From positions 1,701,484-1,765,483 of the forward strand of contig VUYV01000157.1 in the NCBI GenBank assembly GCA_008711295.1: DNA of 64,000 nt, read 5' to 3'. The translations under genes were made by a program, and so were the position numbers. The notes beneath the pieces were generated by a model that was not told the DNA's origin, searched no databases, and saw nothing but the letters and a program-made list of their open reading frames with translations. Below are positions 1 through 13,415 of the stretch, one piece after another; the first letter of the stretch is position 1; each line of letters starts with the position of its first letter. The stretch comes from Anarhynchus alexandrinus (Eukaryota; Chordata; Aves; Charadriiformes; Charadriidae).

Positions 1-3000
1 GGGATGATGTAAATTAGATTTGTTTAAACTAAATGAACTCTTGATTATGCAGTTTCAAGGTTTCTAGGAAACTCATGGAAGTGCCTTACTGAGAACCTAA
101 AGTTTTCTTGAGAGGAAGAGTGCATGTACAGCACCACCAGAGGTTTGGTTTTTATAGATCTCAGAAATAGGATTTCAAAGGATGTCTTTGGCAATCAAGT
201 TCAATCTTCTGCTACTGCTGACTATGCTGTTATAATAATTTTTAAGATTTGGATGTCTATATTAAAATAAAGTTTTCTTTCCCAGAGTTCCTCAATATTT
301 TCTTCCCACAATTCCTCACTTCATATGAATTCATTTCAGAACTTCTCTCTGATAAGTGTCATGATCTCTTAGTACCCAAATGGGGTACAATATCCACCAT
401 ATCCAAGGTTTCTGTTCACTCTCTCCTTATTCACGCATTTATCTTTACCTTACTATGACAATGATCTTCGTAAATTAAGCTCTGTTTTACCTTTTGGAAG
501 ATATAAATTTCTGGGTTGGGATGGGGGCGTTCAAGCTGAAAGTTGCTCCCTGTAATTAATGGCCTATTAGCTACTTATTAACTCAAGAAAGGATAAAACT
601 TATTCATTCAAAGAACTCAGGATATAAATGTGAGATATTTCCTTTCACTGCATTACGTAGTTAGATCAACCTGTCCATTAAGACATGTACAAATACAAGC
701 ATTTTCATTAATTTCTGGAGTTTATACTGGTTCTTGATTAAGACCATTCACAATGGTAGCTGACCATTTATTTAATAATAGTCTTGAGGTGACTCATGCA
801 CAAAATTATGTTCGAAGCACACCATAAAAATGATGCTAAAAACCAAACAGCTATCCCCTCCAAAGCTGGTGATCCTTTGCTGCATTTGCAGAGGCCAGGC
901 AGATTTCCTCCCAGCACTTTTTTTTCCCCCTTCAATTTCCTACACAAACCAAGTATGTAATTCTGATGTCCTTCAGGTCTGGGTTCCCTGTTCCCTGCAG
1001 CTATTCTAATTCAGATAGTAGCCTTTATATTATTTTGATGGAGCAATGTCTTTTGCTATGACTTTTAAAAGTGATTTTCCATGATGATCTTAGATTGAAT
1101 TGTGGGTTCCCTACTTTTCACACCTGAAACACATCAAGATATCTAAACCTCAGAAGGCACACACTATTCAGTGACTTGTAACTCTGGAGATGCCTGTATT
1201 CAATTAGCACCTCTCTTTCAATCTAAAGCTTTGTACATACATATATGACTGCAGAATTACTTTGTCTTGAGCATCATTTCCTTCTCTGCATCTGAATTCC
1301 ATTATGATTTACAAAGTTAAAGGCAGTTTCCTAAAGGATCCAATCTAGTAACTCTACATCAGACGGTCTCATGAACTGCCAACAGAGAGTTCAACCTGTG
1401 CCAAGCCACAAACTCTTCCTTCAGAAACCATGGTTAGGAAAAGAAGTGTGATTACTGTGCTGTGTGCACTTGGCACGTTGTTTAGAGGTTGGAGCATTCT
1501 GATGGAAGACAATATACAGGGGGTTTAATCATTATGTCCTAGATAATTTATGCACATTAAATTAGGTTTCGGATTAAAACAAAATAATAATAACAACAAC
1601 ATATATTATTCACCCAGTATGGACTAAATCCAAAACTAACCTTTCTAGCTGGGTGCTTTTGGTGTCCCTGTCGGCCCCAAGGTAAGCTATAGCTTTGTAG
1701 TGAGGTCATCTGCTTGAGATATGAAAGCTGTGGATTTAAGTTTGTTGGAGTTGAAGGGAAATAAATAAATCCCTGCAATATATTTATAAGAAGGACCACA
1801 TTCACAGAGTCAGTAGTGTCATGTGTGTTTTAGAAAAGGTGAGTCCTGCCTGATTGTTTATATGTTTAACCTAAGGAAAAGACTTAACATCTGAACCCAG
1901 AATGGTTTGAGAAACCTCTTTAAAAAAAAAAAAAAAAAAAAAAGAAAAAAGTGATTGTTCAAACATACCTATTAACCTTCCCTCTAGACTCTCTCTATAC
2001 CGAGCATGTGTTACCCACGAACAACTAAACCTTGCCAAGTTCAGTGACTTTCTGCATCACCAGTAGCACTGACCTGCATCCCCACGCTGGCAACAACTGC
2101 TGACACCTGTACTTGAAAACAGGCAAACCCGTAAACAGGCAGGGAGGACTCTTCAGCTCTAAGGCTGGCTGATATAGACTGGCCACACCCATGCAATATT
2201 CTTAATCTTGGACCGGTGCCTGGGATGGTATCCTTCAATCTGTAGATATAATAATGACTTTCCCTTTTATTTTCTTTTTTTTTTTCTTTTTTCAGTTAAA
2301 ATGTTTGAAATACTGAAAGAACGTTGCAGCTTACTGGCATCCTGTCTGAGAACATCTGTTATAGGTTCTGGGGTGTCATAGACAGGGCATGTGGGTGTAT
2401 TTGAGGTACAAGACTTGCTGGAAGTGGGAGGGATGGGTAGTAGGTTAGCAGAGGAGAGCAGGGTGGAGAAAGCTCTGAGTACGGGAGTAGCTCAGCTCAT
2501 ACAATCCCAAGCATTTTCTTGGAGGCTGATAGATGGTACAGGTGAAAACCATACCACAGAGTATGTTAATAATTAAGTAGTATGAGTGGTGGGGTTCAGG
2601 GTTTGAGCTTGCTCTCTAGTCCTATTTTATTTAACGCTGTAAACATAGCCAATTGAGATAAGGTTTTACTGCTGGGTGCATTTTCTCCTAATCCAGAAAG
2701 ATGTTCAAACACGACTAGATAAGGAGGCAGAGGCACATAACATCAGGCTTGTTTCATTAACAAGGATTCAACAAAGGTGGCAGAAAATACTTGCTTTTTC
2801 CATTCACAGCTGAAGTAAACTATGATTTTACCCTCTGTTCCACATACATGTTTAGTGCATTTTATTAGAATGGGAACACTGCAGGGGCACCACAGCAGAA
2901 AGAGAAAGTAAACCAGAAAAACAGAGGTACAAAGAAAGAAGTATGAACATGTTATAAACTCAGAACTACAGAAATGGGTAAAGAGCAGTCTTAAATAGGA

Positions 3001-5710
3001 CTTTCATAAATAGAATTTTGTTGTCAACAACAATAAAGATTGCAATGACACCTTCATCCTAGTCCCAAAATAGATCTTTAAGAAGGGCTATTAATATTAA
3101 TACTGTGATACTGCATTTTACTCAGATGTTTGTTTTAAATAGAAGACCAAAACAATAAATGAGTCTAGAGATACTCAGTAAAACAGAAAAATTGCCTGAT
3201 TTTAAAAAACATTAACTGATACATCTTTGGCCAACACTGGTGTCCAAATGTATTTGTCTTAAAAAATTATGAAAATAAATGCCATCCTGTTTCTTTGAAA
3301 GGTCTTGAGACAATGTATCCATAAAGTACAATAAAATAATAACTATCCAGATCAATTCAGAATACGAACAAGGAAATACGCCAGTTTAATTACTTCTTAT
3401 TGAGTTTATGGATTTTTACATTAGCACTTTATTCTAAGTGATGATTTTGTAGATTGCCAAAATATACTCTTATTCTTATTCTTACTATTTCTATTATTTG
3501 TGTATCTTTGGTTGAAAATGATAATGGCAACAGAAATTACAAGGGACTTTGCAGTTGGCAGGTTTACAAAACAAAGTAACAATACATTGTATGATGTGAA
3601 GCCTAAAGAAAAGTAAAATAATTGTAGTTATATGAAAATTCAGTTGTAATAGTGTTTTTAAAATGCAGAACATCAGTGTTGCTCCTTGAAAAAATCTATT
3701 TTCATGTCATTTTCCTCACAACGCTCCATGCTGTGGGGTTTGTGCTGTATTTATTTAAATGAATGTTGAATCACTTTTTTAAGCATGACAGGTGATTATC
3801 AATTACATGCTTATACTATTTATTTCAGTGCGACAAATTTAGTGCTGAGACTACACCCTCAGCCAGGTGCATTTTCTACAGTAAAATTGCAGTTCCGTAA
3901 AGGACTGAACTGGCAGATCATTCTCCATGCAGCGCTTTTACCTTTCAGTTCTGTTATGATTTCTGAGAGTTAGTCTGAGAGGTACTTCACAGAATAATGG
4001 CCTGAAAGTGCAGAACTGCTGATCAAGCCTTTTGTCACTGCAGACTAAATCATCAGCCTGCTGTTTTTAGAATCCCGTGGACGTGGCTTTATAGGGTGAC
4101 TCTGACAAATATTCTTTCTAATTTTTCAAGGGGATGAGCAAATCTGTGAGAAATGTTTGCTGAGAAATCAAGAACCCAAGTTGGGAAGGAGGCATAAGAT
4201 ATAACTTTAACACCTTTAATTCCTTCGACTATGCCCGCGCTATAACTCTATCTACTTCTGGCAAGGGCACTAGCCTGTTATTTTTTAGTGCATTGACATC
4301 CATATAAAGCTGCAAAGGTACTGAATCAAGTACATTATTTACTATCAAAGATGACAGTGGGAAAAGCTTGAACGGCAGCTCTACGTCCTGCATTAACTTC
4401 TAAAGATGAAGATCTGAGAACAAATCTATCATAAGGGCTTTATACCGTAAGGACCTCTCTTTCAGACTGTAGCCCGGAGGACTGCAATCACCTACTGATG
4501 AACTTGAAGAAATCCAGGTCTCTGCTGTGAGTAGGAGAAATAGTGCTGTACTGCTTCTTCTGATGGCAGGTTACTAGCACAAAACTCAATAAACTTGGCT
4601 TAAGTGAAGTGTATGTATGCTGCATTAAAAGGCTTTTACACTGTCTTCTTTAAAAACACCTCTGATCTGCATAAATAAGGTGATGATGATCAGCCTTAGC
4701 CACCCAGTCAAGTAATTTATTAAGATAATGGCTTTGTCCAGATTCTGCTTGCTACTGTTTCGTGAGTTGCTGCCTTGGAGACCTTAAATCGTAAGAAAAC
4801 AATTTAAATGTATTTCCTCATCTGTGTGCAGTTCTTCACCTCAATCAACAGAGACAAATATTGGCCCTACATGACTGTAAAAGCATCTTTTTCATTCTTA
4901 TATAAAAGTAAATCCACCTTGGAACTAAACCACTTGCTGCCAAAGCTCTTTTTTGCTGGGCTGATGTGATATTTTCAGATAGCAAGAGAGACTGGTTTGT
5001 ACTGTAATTGGGCACTCTCCACGGGTGGTGTTACTTGACAGTGAGACTGGGAAAACCTTTCTCTGTCCTTGCATCTTAAAAGGCAGGGAACACGCTCAGA
5101 TGAAGTGTACAAATATCACTGTGGGTGAAGCGAGACGGCCAAAATGCACTGACCAGGACGGGAAGGGGTTGCTGTGAGACTTGGTGATGAAATGTCCTTT
5201 TTATTAATCTTCTTCATCAAGGAAAGAATACACTTCACACAACAGATGTCTTGACTCAAGGTGTTTGGGAGACACTGTGAATCCCTTGTCAGGACAAGTG
5301 TGAATCATTTTTGGGAGAAGAGAGAAAAAAAAACAGATTAATAAAAAGGAAAGGAACAGCTCAACATCAGAGAGATGTTTATCTGAGAGCCGCATTCAAC
5401 CTCCTGCTCCATGCGATTCAGAGCAGAAATAAAAATGTTGGTCACATTCTGCCTTTAAGAGCAGAAATCCTATTTTGAGAAACTCCAATGAGGAGAAATT
5501 ATTGTTATGTGAGATTGTGTAAATAAGCCTAGTTATGCTGTACCTGAATTTGGCTCAGAATTTGATTTGAATAACGGCTTTATTTCCAAGTAACTGGGAA
5601 TGAATATTTGACTGCAGATATTTTCCTTGATGGCATAAATGTCTCACACATTATTTGCCAGTAGTTGTGGTAAAAGTTCTGGCATTTTTCCTGCTTAGGT
5701 GGTTGTATTG
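1..5710. other. AT-rich noncoding stretch
   Basis: I see no gene here. Open frames on both strands are under 85 codons, resemble no protein family, and mostly begin at non-ATG codons. The stretch holds an A-rich tract near 1922-1950 and a long pyrimidine run ending in TTTTTTCAG at about 2263-2295. That run looks like a splice acceptor, but no believable exon follows it. No repeat family is recognisable. Confidence 0.7.
1922..1950. repeat. A-rich simple repeat
   Basis: A run of about 22 A, one G, then six A. No recognisable retroposed sequence lies upstream of it, so it is more likely a simple repeat than the tail of a retrocopy. Confidence 0.85.
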
Positions 5711-5854
5711 AATCACAGAATCATAGAATGGTTTAGAGTTGGAAAGGACCTTGAAGATCATCGAGTTCCAACCCCCCTGCCATAGGCAGGGACACCTCCC
5801 ACTAGACCAGGCTGCCCAAGGCCATGTCCAGCCTGGCCTTGAACACCTCCAGGG

Positions 5855-5958
5855 NNNNNNNNNNNNNNNNNNNNNNNNNNNNNNNNNNNNNNNNNNNNNN
5901 NNNNNNNNNNNNNNNNNNNNNNNNNNNNNNNNNNNNNNNNNNNNNNNNNNNNNNNNNN
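5855..5958. other. Assembly gap (104 N)
   Basis: A run of 104 N lies inside CR1 copy A, between the 3' terminal region and the ORF2 C-terminal part. Copy B has about 323 bases over the matching interval, so the true missing sequence is probably longer than the N run. Confidence 0.99.
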
Positions 5959-6186
5959 GTCCTTCTTATGTTGGGGACTCCAGAGCTGGACGCAGTACTC
6001 CAGGTGGGGTCTCACGAGAGTGGAGTAGAGGGGCAGAATCACCTCCCTCGCCCTGCTGGCCACACTTCTTTTGATGCAGCCCAGGATGCGGTTGGCCTTC
6101 TGGGCTGCAATTGCACATTGCTGGCTCATGTTGAGCTTCTTGTCAATCAGCACACCCAGGTCCTTCTTCACAGGGCTGCTCTCCAA
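5959..6186 (-). pseudogene. CR1 ORF2 continuation after frameshift (copy A)
   Basis: This is the next part of the same CR1 ORF2, in a different frame from the 6143-6820 fragment. It carries the well-known CR1 blocks [15 protein letters not shown], then [11 protein letters not shown], then [15 protein letters not shown], and runs into the assembly gap at 5958. These blocks follow the RT palm in CR1 proteins. The frame change near 6170 shows the copy is dead. Confidence 0.9.
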
Positions 6187-6820
6187 CTATTCCCCGCAGA
6201 GCGAATTTGTGCTTGGGATTGCTCTGACCCAGATGTAAGACCTTGCACTTGGCCTTGTTGAACTGCATGAGGTTGGTTTGGGCCCACCTCTCCAGCCTGT
6301 CCAGGTCCCTCTGGATGGCATCCCTCCCCTCCAGCATGTCTACCTCACCAAACAGCTTGGTGTCATCGGCAAACTTGCTGAGGGTGCACTCGACCCCACT
6401 CTCCATGTCGCCGACAAAGATGTTGAACAGTACAGGTCCCAGCACCGACCGCTGAGGAACGCCACTTGTCACTGGTCTCCACTTGGACATTGAGTCATTG
6501 ACCGCAACTCTTTGAGTGTGACCGTCCAGCCAGTTCTTTATCCATCGAGTGGTCCATTTGTCAAATCCATGTCTCTTCAATTTAGAGACCAGGATATCGT
6601 GTGGGACAGTGTCAAACGCTTTGCACAAGTCCAGGTAGATGACATCAGTTGCTCTTCCCTTGTCCACTGCCGCTGTAACCCCTTTGTAGAAGGCCACCAA
6701 ATTTGTCAGGCATGACTTGCCCTTGGTGAAGCCATGCTGGCTGCCACCAATCACCTCCTTGTTTTCTATGTGCCTCAGCAGAGTTTCCAGGAAGATCTGC
6801 TCCATGATCTTGCCAGGCAC
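6143..6820 (-). pseudogene. CR1 ORF2 reverse transcriptase fragment (copy A)
   Basis: Open frame of 225 codons covering the RT palm of CR1 ORF2, which in a full element copies CR1 RNA onto nicked target DNA. Counting from the first Met, visible motifs are block A with [14 protein letters not shown] at about 62-75, block B with [11 protein letters not shown] at about 119-129 (most copies have G where this has R), the catalytic FADD box at 150-153 (bases 6362-6373), and the later VLHLG motif. Both catalytic Asp residues of FADD are present. The Met is internal to the ancestral ORF and is not a true start. After about residue 208 the frame is lost, and the true continuation lies in another frame at 5959-6186. 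The fragment lacks the endonuclease and is broken, so it is not functional. Confidence 0.95.
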
Positions 6821-9137
6821 AGAAGTGAGACTGTATTACCCACAACATTCTTCTGCTAGTTAATAAACCAGCTGAAGAATCACACAACACAGGGTTTTTT
6901 TACATGTTATGGCCTTACCCAAGGAAAGCATTTTAATTGATGTCTCTCATTAAACATAGGAGTGGCACTCTCGACTTCAGAAATGCAAGCAAAGCTTTTG
7001 TTTGCTTCCTGTGTAAGATACCTTCATTCTACAAATATATTTGACCTTTCTTCTCATAGATAATAAGTCTACCATGATATTCTAGAATGTCCTTAGTTTG
7101 TAATTAGAAATTGAATTTCATCTTCAAGGAAAAATTGTACAGGATCAGTAACAATTGAACCCACATTTATTTAATAAATTGTGAAAACTACAGAAAAAGT
7201 AATTTATACCAAAGTAAAGGCTGGTTTTTCTGGTTAAAAAGTTGACAATACCTATTGCTAAGGATTGAATTTCTGTCACTATAAACTATATTAACACAAT
7301 ATTAGTATATTATTAAAGCCGTGAATGCAAAGCTTCATATTAAACATCAGCATATTTTATGACATAGCTTTTTTATTCATAACTTTTCTAATTTGGTAAT
7401 GAAGCCTGGTAATAGTAAAAATAGCATTATGCCAGATGGATTATAAAAGCAATAAAAAAAACAAGGGGCAGGTACTTGGATAAAAAAATCTATGAAAAAA
7501 TTGTTTACATAGCAATGAATTCGAACAAACAATTCCAGAACCACTTTTTTTCCTTTCCATTTGTGAATTATTTCCACACATCAAAAACTCAGAAGAACAT
7601 CATCTAAAGAAAAGGACAGATATGTGGATGTACTTATAAGCATTGTACCAAAATGTTACTGAAGCTGATTCTGAGCAGCTGCAGAATGGTCTCAGTAACT
7701 GGTTGTTAAAAACTGCAGATTAAATTCATCACCAATAACTGCACAGAAATGCACATGGAAAGAAAAACAGTCCTAACACAATAGATACAATGGCATGCAT
7801 GAGCGTAACTGTTTCCACTTGGAAAAAGATCTTGAGAGCTTTTTGGTTAGTTCTCTGTCAGTCTGACTTGGTGGTCAGTAATGGTCAGAAACCAACCACA
7901 GTGTTATGAATTATTAGCAAAGGAATGCAGAGCAAAGCAGGAAATATAATGATACCAATGTATAAAAGTGGTATTTTCAAATTGTAAATAATTAATGGAT
8001 TTCTGGAAATGCAAACACATAAAACCCTCCAAATCTGTAAAAAGCATGTAGAAGAGTGTGTGGCATGATAAGAGGGAAGAAATTGCTTATAACAAGTGAA
8101 AAATGAAATAAAGACTTTGGGGTTTCCAAATTCTGATTGCTTTCCCTTCAGACATATAATTTCCAGAGTACGTTTGGCATGTTTCTTTATCAGAAGGATA
8201 AATAATTTAGTATATTCCGTGATGCCTTTTAAGATTGTATATACTTGCTCTAAATTAAGTGTTTGCAAATGAGACACCTATATCTTAGCTATTCACCTTA
8301 GCTATGCTGTCTAGCCAATAGGGGAAAATAGACACTACAGAAGAATTTCATCTCACCTAAACATAATAATCCAAAATTACTCCAATTAATTGCCCTTAAG
8401 ATGCCTATTTCTGTCTGTTAATTTTAAAGATGGCTTAGAGTGGCTACCTCAGCTACAGTAGTGTGCTACTGGTGTTTCTGCCATATATATGCACCCCTGT
8501 TTATTTACTATATGTACATAGCATATTGATACAACATACATATGCATATAAAATATGCATAACATCTGTATAAAATATCAATGGACTTTTTTGTTTTCAG
8601 TGTATGCATAGAGATGACAGTGAAACAGCGCAGACGGAGGCTTTGCAAGCTTCCTCACTTTGTTGGTCTTCAACATTGTCCAGAAGAAATCCTCTATAAA
8701 GATGAAAGGTTAATCAGTTTTCACTTTACTTCTATGATGGCCAACTTGTCATCAACTGTTGGCCATTATTTTATTATACAAACCTCTAGCCAAGGAGAAA
8801 TAAACTAGGTAGCAGTTTATGCAAGAAAAGCCTGAAAAAAAACAGTATCATCTGGGGATACAAAACTATTTCTGACACTCATTTGCAATATCAATGGAGA
8901 AAGGAAAGTCTTCAAACTGTATCTGCTGTTCAGCTCTTTACAATGTCTGCTTATCTCAAAGAAGCTCTACTGTTTCAAGAGTTGTTAGTAATTACAGGGG
9001 AAAATATATTTTCAGTGGAATGTGATGATTTGAATGGAATGCGAAGTCATGAAATAGTAATAATGGCTAACAGGTCATGGGTTAATGAAATAGTTTTTCA
9101 GTTTCCTTGCAAACCCTGGTGTTTTTTCCTACTTTTG

Positions 9138-9153
9138 AAAAAAAAAAAAAAAA
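9138..9153. repeat. Poly-A tract
   Basis: A run of about 16 A with no recognisable retrocopy beside it. Confidence 0.85.
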
Positions 9154-10739
9154 TCAGGGTGTTAAAATCTGAGTGTAAAGACTTGGTTGCAAAGATTGCA
9201 ATTAAAGTTCAAAGCCAGTTGTAGTAAGAGGCAGATACAGCCAAAATATTGCATTGTATATGTGGGTAAGATTGCTGTATGGTTTTATCAGCTTAAGGCT
9301 GTAGTACTTCCATTTTTATTGTTATCTGAGAAATCCATTCCTAGCATAGTCTGTTCACGATGCTACTAAACCACTGTAAGCACATAAGATTTGTCCTTCA
9401 GACACTGCATAGCCGTCCTGTCAGGTTTTGAAATGATTTAATAAAATTATTGTTGACTTTAGCATGCTTAATGGTCTGGAACCTTTTTGTATTAACCATT
9501 TGCATATTCCTAATGGATGAAGAAAAGCTGTGAGGTATGTCTCTGTCAGCTCTTTGTCAGTCATAAATATCACCTTGTAACATTTGGACAGAAAGGCATT
9601 TTTTTCCTATGCTCCCTTATCACATGTTTTTGCTTCCTGCCTTTCTTCATTTAGCGTTACCATGTATCTTAAACTGAATTTATGAAGCTGATGTGAAATG
9701 AGGTGCATAAATAAGCCCTTTATTGTGTATTTATGCCCAACATGGTAAAGTTGTGAACCTAAACCTTTTACACTCAGTAGGAAAAGTCCAACTTAAAAAT
9801 AGAGGAGTTTGACCAGGTCCAGTGAAAGCACAGTCTTATATTAAAAAAGGAAAATCAAAGTATCAGGAGTGAGTGCAGATTTAGATATGAAAGAATATTC
9901 AGTAGAATTAATTAACATTATCCTTGTATTTCTAAGGAGTGAATATGAAAGTTATTTTATTCCAAGACATTATTATTCTTTATATCCAATAAGAACTGGG
10001 AAAAATGTACAGTGATTTGTAGTACAAAAGAGAGAAATTATGTTTGTGCTGGAATCAGAAATATGAAATATGTGGTAATTTCATTCTTGGAGTGTCCCTT
10101 TTGTTGTGGCAACTATTATATTTGTTTTTTATTAAGTAAGAGAGATTATTTTTCATCTTAACAAATGCCTTGCTCTTTTACTTGCTAATGAGAAAAAATG
10201 CCTTCCACAGCAAATTTAGTTGTAAATTTTGTCAGTAGAAGTCTGCCCTATTTAACATAGTTATTTTCTGGACTTCTCTGTGTTCAGGTTATTACAGAGT
10301 CGGTATTTTGTCATTTTTTGTGATATTATTATCATGGTGTCAGTGTATATGTGGGACATCAACACTGGAGTTAGAAACAGAAAGCAAAAAAGAAAGCAAA
10401 AATACTTTTCTGTTCCAAGGAGCTAGAAAACTCTCATGAAATCAGAACTAAACATCTGGGCACAGGAGAGGATCACAAGTGGAACAGGAGAGGATCCTTC
10501 TGAGGAACAGTTTATTGCAAAGTTCAAATCGATCAAAAATAATTCAAAACAACACACATTCCAGTTTTTTCCTCTTGAAAATGGTTTTCCTTTCCAAAGT
10601 AAGACCTCTCTGTCCTCCATTAATTAATAGTTTTTGAACCTCAATGCCTCTTCTTTCAAATCAATACCCAAACCATGAGACAGCTGTACAGTCAGAAAAA
10701 GATTGCCTCCATGTATCCTGTTGCATTTCATTTTCCATT

Positions 10740-10770
10740 TATATAATATATATAATATATAAATATTTAC
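10740..10770. repeat. TA-rich simple repeat
   Basis: Alternating ATATAATATATATAATAT-type sequence, a degenerate TA microsatellite. Confidence 0.8.
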
Positions 10771-13385
10771 TGAAGAAGAGATTTCAACATTACTGGGGTC
10801 CTTCACAGGTGTGAATTTTAGTTTCAGAATAGTTTCTCAGTTTCCCTCTCTCAATCACGAATGTCTAATCATTTATCTGGAAAGGAGCAACTGCATAGAG
10901 ATATTAATGTTTAAGACAATCACCTGTCACGTACAAAGGGCAGGTGAGTTCAGGAAACTCTCCAAATTTGAAATAAGTATTGGACTCATTCTTAAATCTA
11001 CCTGATCCCTTTCAGATTGATTACCTATGATCTTCCAAAGTTCAATACTTTGTCAAGAGGCCATAACACGGCTGGATATAGTCAAAGTCATGCTGAAAGC
11101 GTGGAAAAGTAACCCATATAGCGATGCACAATGTTACTGGATACTGAAAAACATGGGAAATCTTTGAGAAGGAGGTAGTAGTTTAGTTCTGTTTAGAAAT
11201 GAGTATTAACTGAGAGTTGACACATAATTTATTAAGAAAGTTTTATAAGATTTCATGAGGTTTGGTAGACCAAGATCAAACAAGAGACCCTGTTGTACTG
11301 AACATAAAATGAAGGGTGGCACAGCTTTTACTGTGTTTCCTCATCTTATATGTTCAGGGTGCTTAAACCTTGTCTGGAATCTTTACCGCTTTATTTTCTA
11401 AACGTTTTGGGTTTTTTTATAACAGGAGTTTTCTCTGCACTCTTAACATTCCCACTTATTTTTCAAGCATTTCGTTTCATACCCATGTGACCTAGGCAAG
11501 GCCTCCATTCTTCAACTTCCTATCATGTAAATTGGCCTAATATCCCCATTAAAAACCCACAGTTTTCTCCCAGGTCCTACCTTAAACAGACAATTAGCCT
11601 TACAAATTAAATTCTAATAATTACTTTCCCTCCTTGATAGATTGCTCCATCCCTACAACATAATGAAATACATGTGCTTCACAAGCATGGCTGTGAACAG
11701 AATCTGGTTCATAGATGTTCTCTTCCCCTTCCAAGGGAAAGGACAAGGGAGAAGGATAATTTGTAATGCCCTTCTTCAGAAAGGATTTTACAGCTCTCCT
11801 CTCGAGGAAACCAGACATTTACGCTGAGGGACATGTAGTCCAGAGATCTGCCTGTCACCTTTCATGTGTGTGTGTGTCTATTCTAAAAGAAGAGTGCCTG
11901 CCTCAAAAACCTGTGCTTCTGTTACATATTTACTAAATTGGAGACACAGGTAGGCTCAATAAGAAATAATAGTTGTCTTACAGATATTTAGTTTCCTAGC
12001 TTTTGATAAGCTACAATATCAATTCAACATTTTTTTTTCTGCTTTTCTGAAAAATTAGTATTAGCAAAATTGAAAATGAAAAATAAGTCTGTGTCAAATA
12101 AGGTCGGCCTTGCTCCTAAATATAATTTGCTCTTAGCATGCTGGTATTACAGTTACGGCTATTATGACATTTCTATGAATAAATAGTTCATATTATAAAG
12201 AGATCTATTTCCATTCCAAGTAATGCTTTTTCATTTTTCACTAAAAATATTCAACCAGAATTTGATTTACAAGTATTACCTAGTTTTTATGTCACGATGT
12301 TTTTTCTGTTGGATACTCACATACACATTTGTACATATATAGGCATACGTATATCCATATATATTTTAATACAGTTTTGAATCTGCCAATTTGAATTATG
12401 AAATCATATAACTACTGCAAACAGAGCAAGCAATTCTTGTTGCATCAAAAAAGTCTCAATATACACACTATCATGATTATAATAAAAATTCATGACAGTG
12501 AAAACATTAACATTTCAAATATGATGTTAGAGTGACAAAATCCCCTTTGCAGTGTCTTTATATACTTCTTCAATCTTTCAGAATCTCACTTTGCTGTGAA
12601 AATGCTGTCAAAGAAATGAATGCAGTATGTTTTTAGGTAACCCTGGAATCACAATGTTTAGAGCTCAATAACAGATCAAAGGAGAGCTATAGAAGTTAAA
12701 GAGAAAGGAAATCCTTATGTTCTTTCCACATATCAGACTCCGGAGCACATGTCTGAATGAATAAAAAAATAGAGCTGCAATGATTAGACAATTTAATGTT
12801 ATTTTAGAACAGTTACGGCAGATGAACAGAATTTCTGTGAAATGAGAAGGCAGTCAACCAGTTTAAGCTTGCAGGCATAATCTCAGAGGGTAAACTGTGC
12901 CTCATAGAATATTTACCCTTCTGCCATCATGAAAGTATGTTCTTCTGTTTTCTGTTTCTGGATGCTGAATGCCATACTCTCATAGAGATTACGTCTGATT
13001 GCAAAATTTCAAAGCAACTGGGTTTTTTTTGTGTCTGTATGCTGTTATGAAGAAATGTGTACCTTAGGTACCAAAGCTAGAAAGGTTGTTGGTTTTGGTT
13101 GTTTTTTTCTTTTTTCCATAGGAAAACAACATTGTATTTCATAGAGTAAACTTCATGTGTTTGCACAGTTGAATAAATATTTTACAGGGAATATATAAAT
13201 CAGTTTTCCATCAAGATGTCCTGGGATAGTTGGAAGGCATATTTACTAAAATTAATCTTACATTTATAGTTTTTTTAGTTTGCTCTAGTACATAAAATGA
13301 AAATAAGTTTTAGTTTGAGAAAGTAATTAATGGCTGCCTGCAACTATGCCTAAAATATATAATCTGGGAAAACCCAGTCTGGGTC

Positions 13386-13415
13386 TTTGGACACAAATAC
13401 ATGTTTGTGTCCAAA
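13386..13415. repeat. Perfect inverted repeat, 12-bp arms, 6-base loop
   Basis: TTTGGACACAAA at 13386-13397 pairs perfectly with TTTGTGTCCAAA at 13404-13415, around the loop TACATG. Flanking sequence does not extend the stem. No known element is recognised. Confidence 0.9.

Larger units (their letters stand above)
5711..6833 (-). mobile_element. CR1 LINE copy A, 5'-truncated, contains assembly gap
   Basis: This is a CR1 non-LTR retrotransposon on the minus strand. Its 3' terminus lies at the low-coordinate end, where the plus strand reads AATCACAGAATCATAGAATGG, the reverse complement of the short CR1 terminal repeats. Going into the element come the 3' end region, a 104-base N gap, the C-terminal part of ORF2, and the RT palm domain. 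Similarity to copy B stops at about 6833, just after the shared GTGAGACTG, so the copy is 5'-truncated inside the RT domain and lacks the endonuclease and ORF1. A frameshift near 6170 splits the reading frame. Truncation of this kind is normal for CR1, whose reverse transcription starts at the 3' end and often stops early. Confidence 0.95.

Noticed and set aside
2263..2382. Strong pyrimidine tract and TTTTTTCAG followed by a short open frame starting KMFEILKERC
   Set aside because: The open frame is about 28 codons and ends in a stop without a good donor or a nearby polyadenylation context. Pyrimidine tracts are common in this AT-rich DNA.
6243..6715. Plus-strand frames opposite CR1 copy A
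   Set aside because: They are antisense shadows of the RT fragment on the minus strand.
7885..8277. 130-codon open frame on the minus strand with hydrophobic residues
   Set aside because: It starts at GTG rather than ATG, has no family signature, and its length is close to what chance gives for this amount of sequence.
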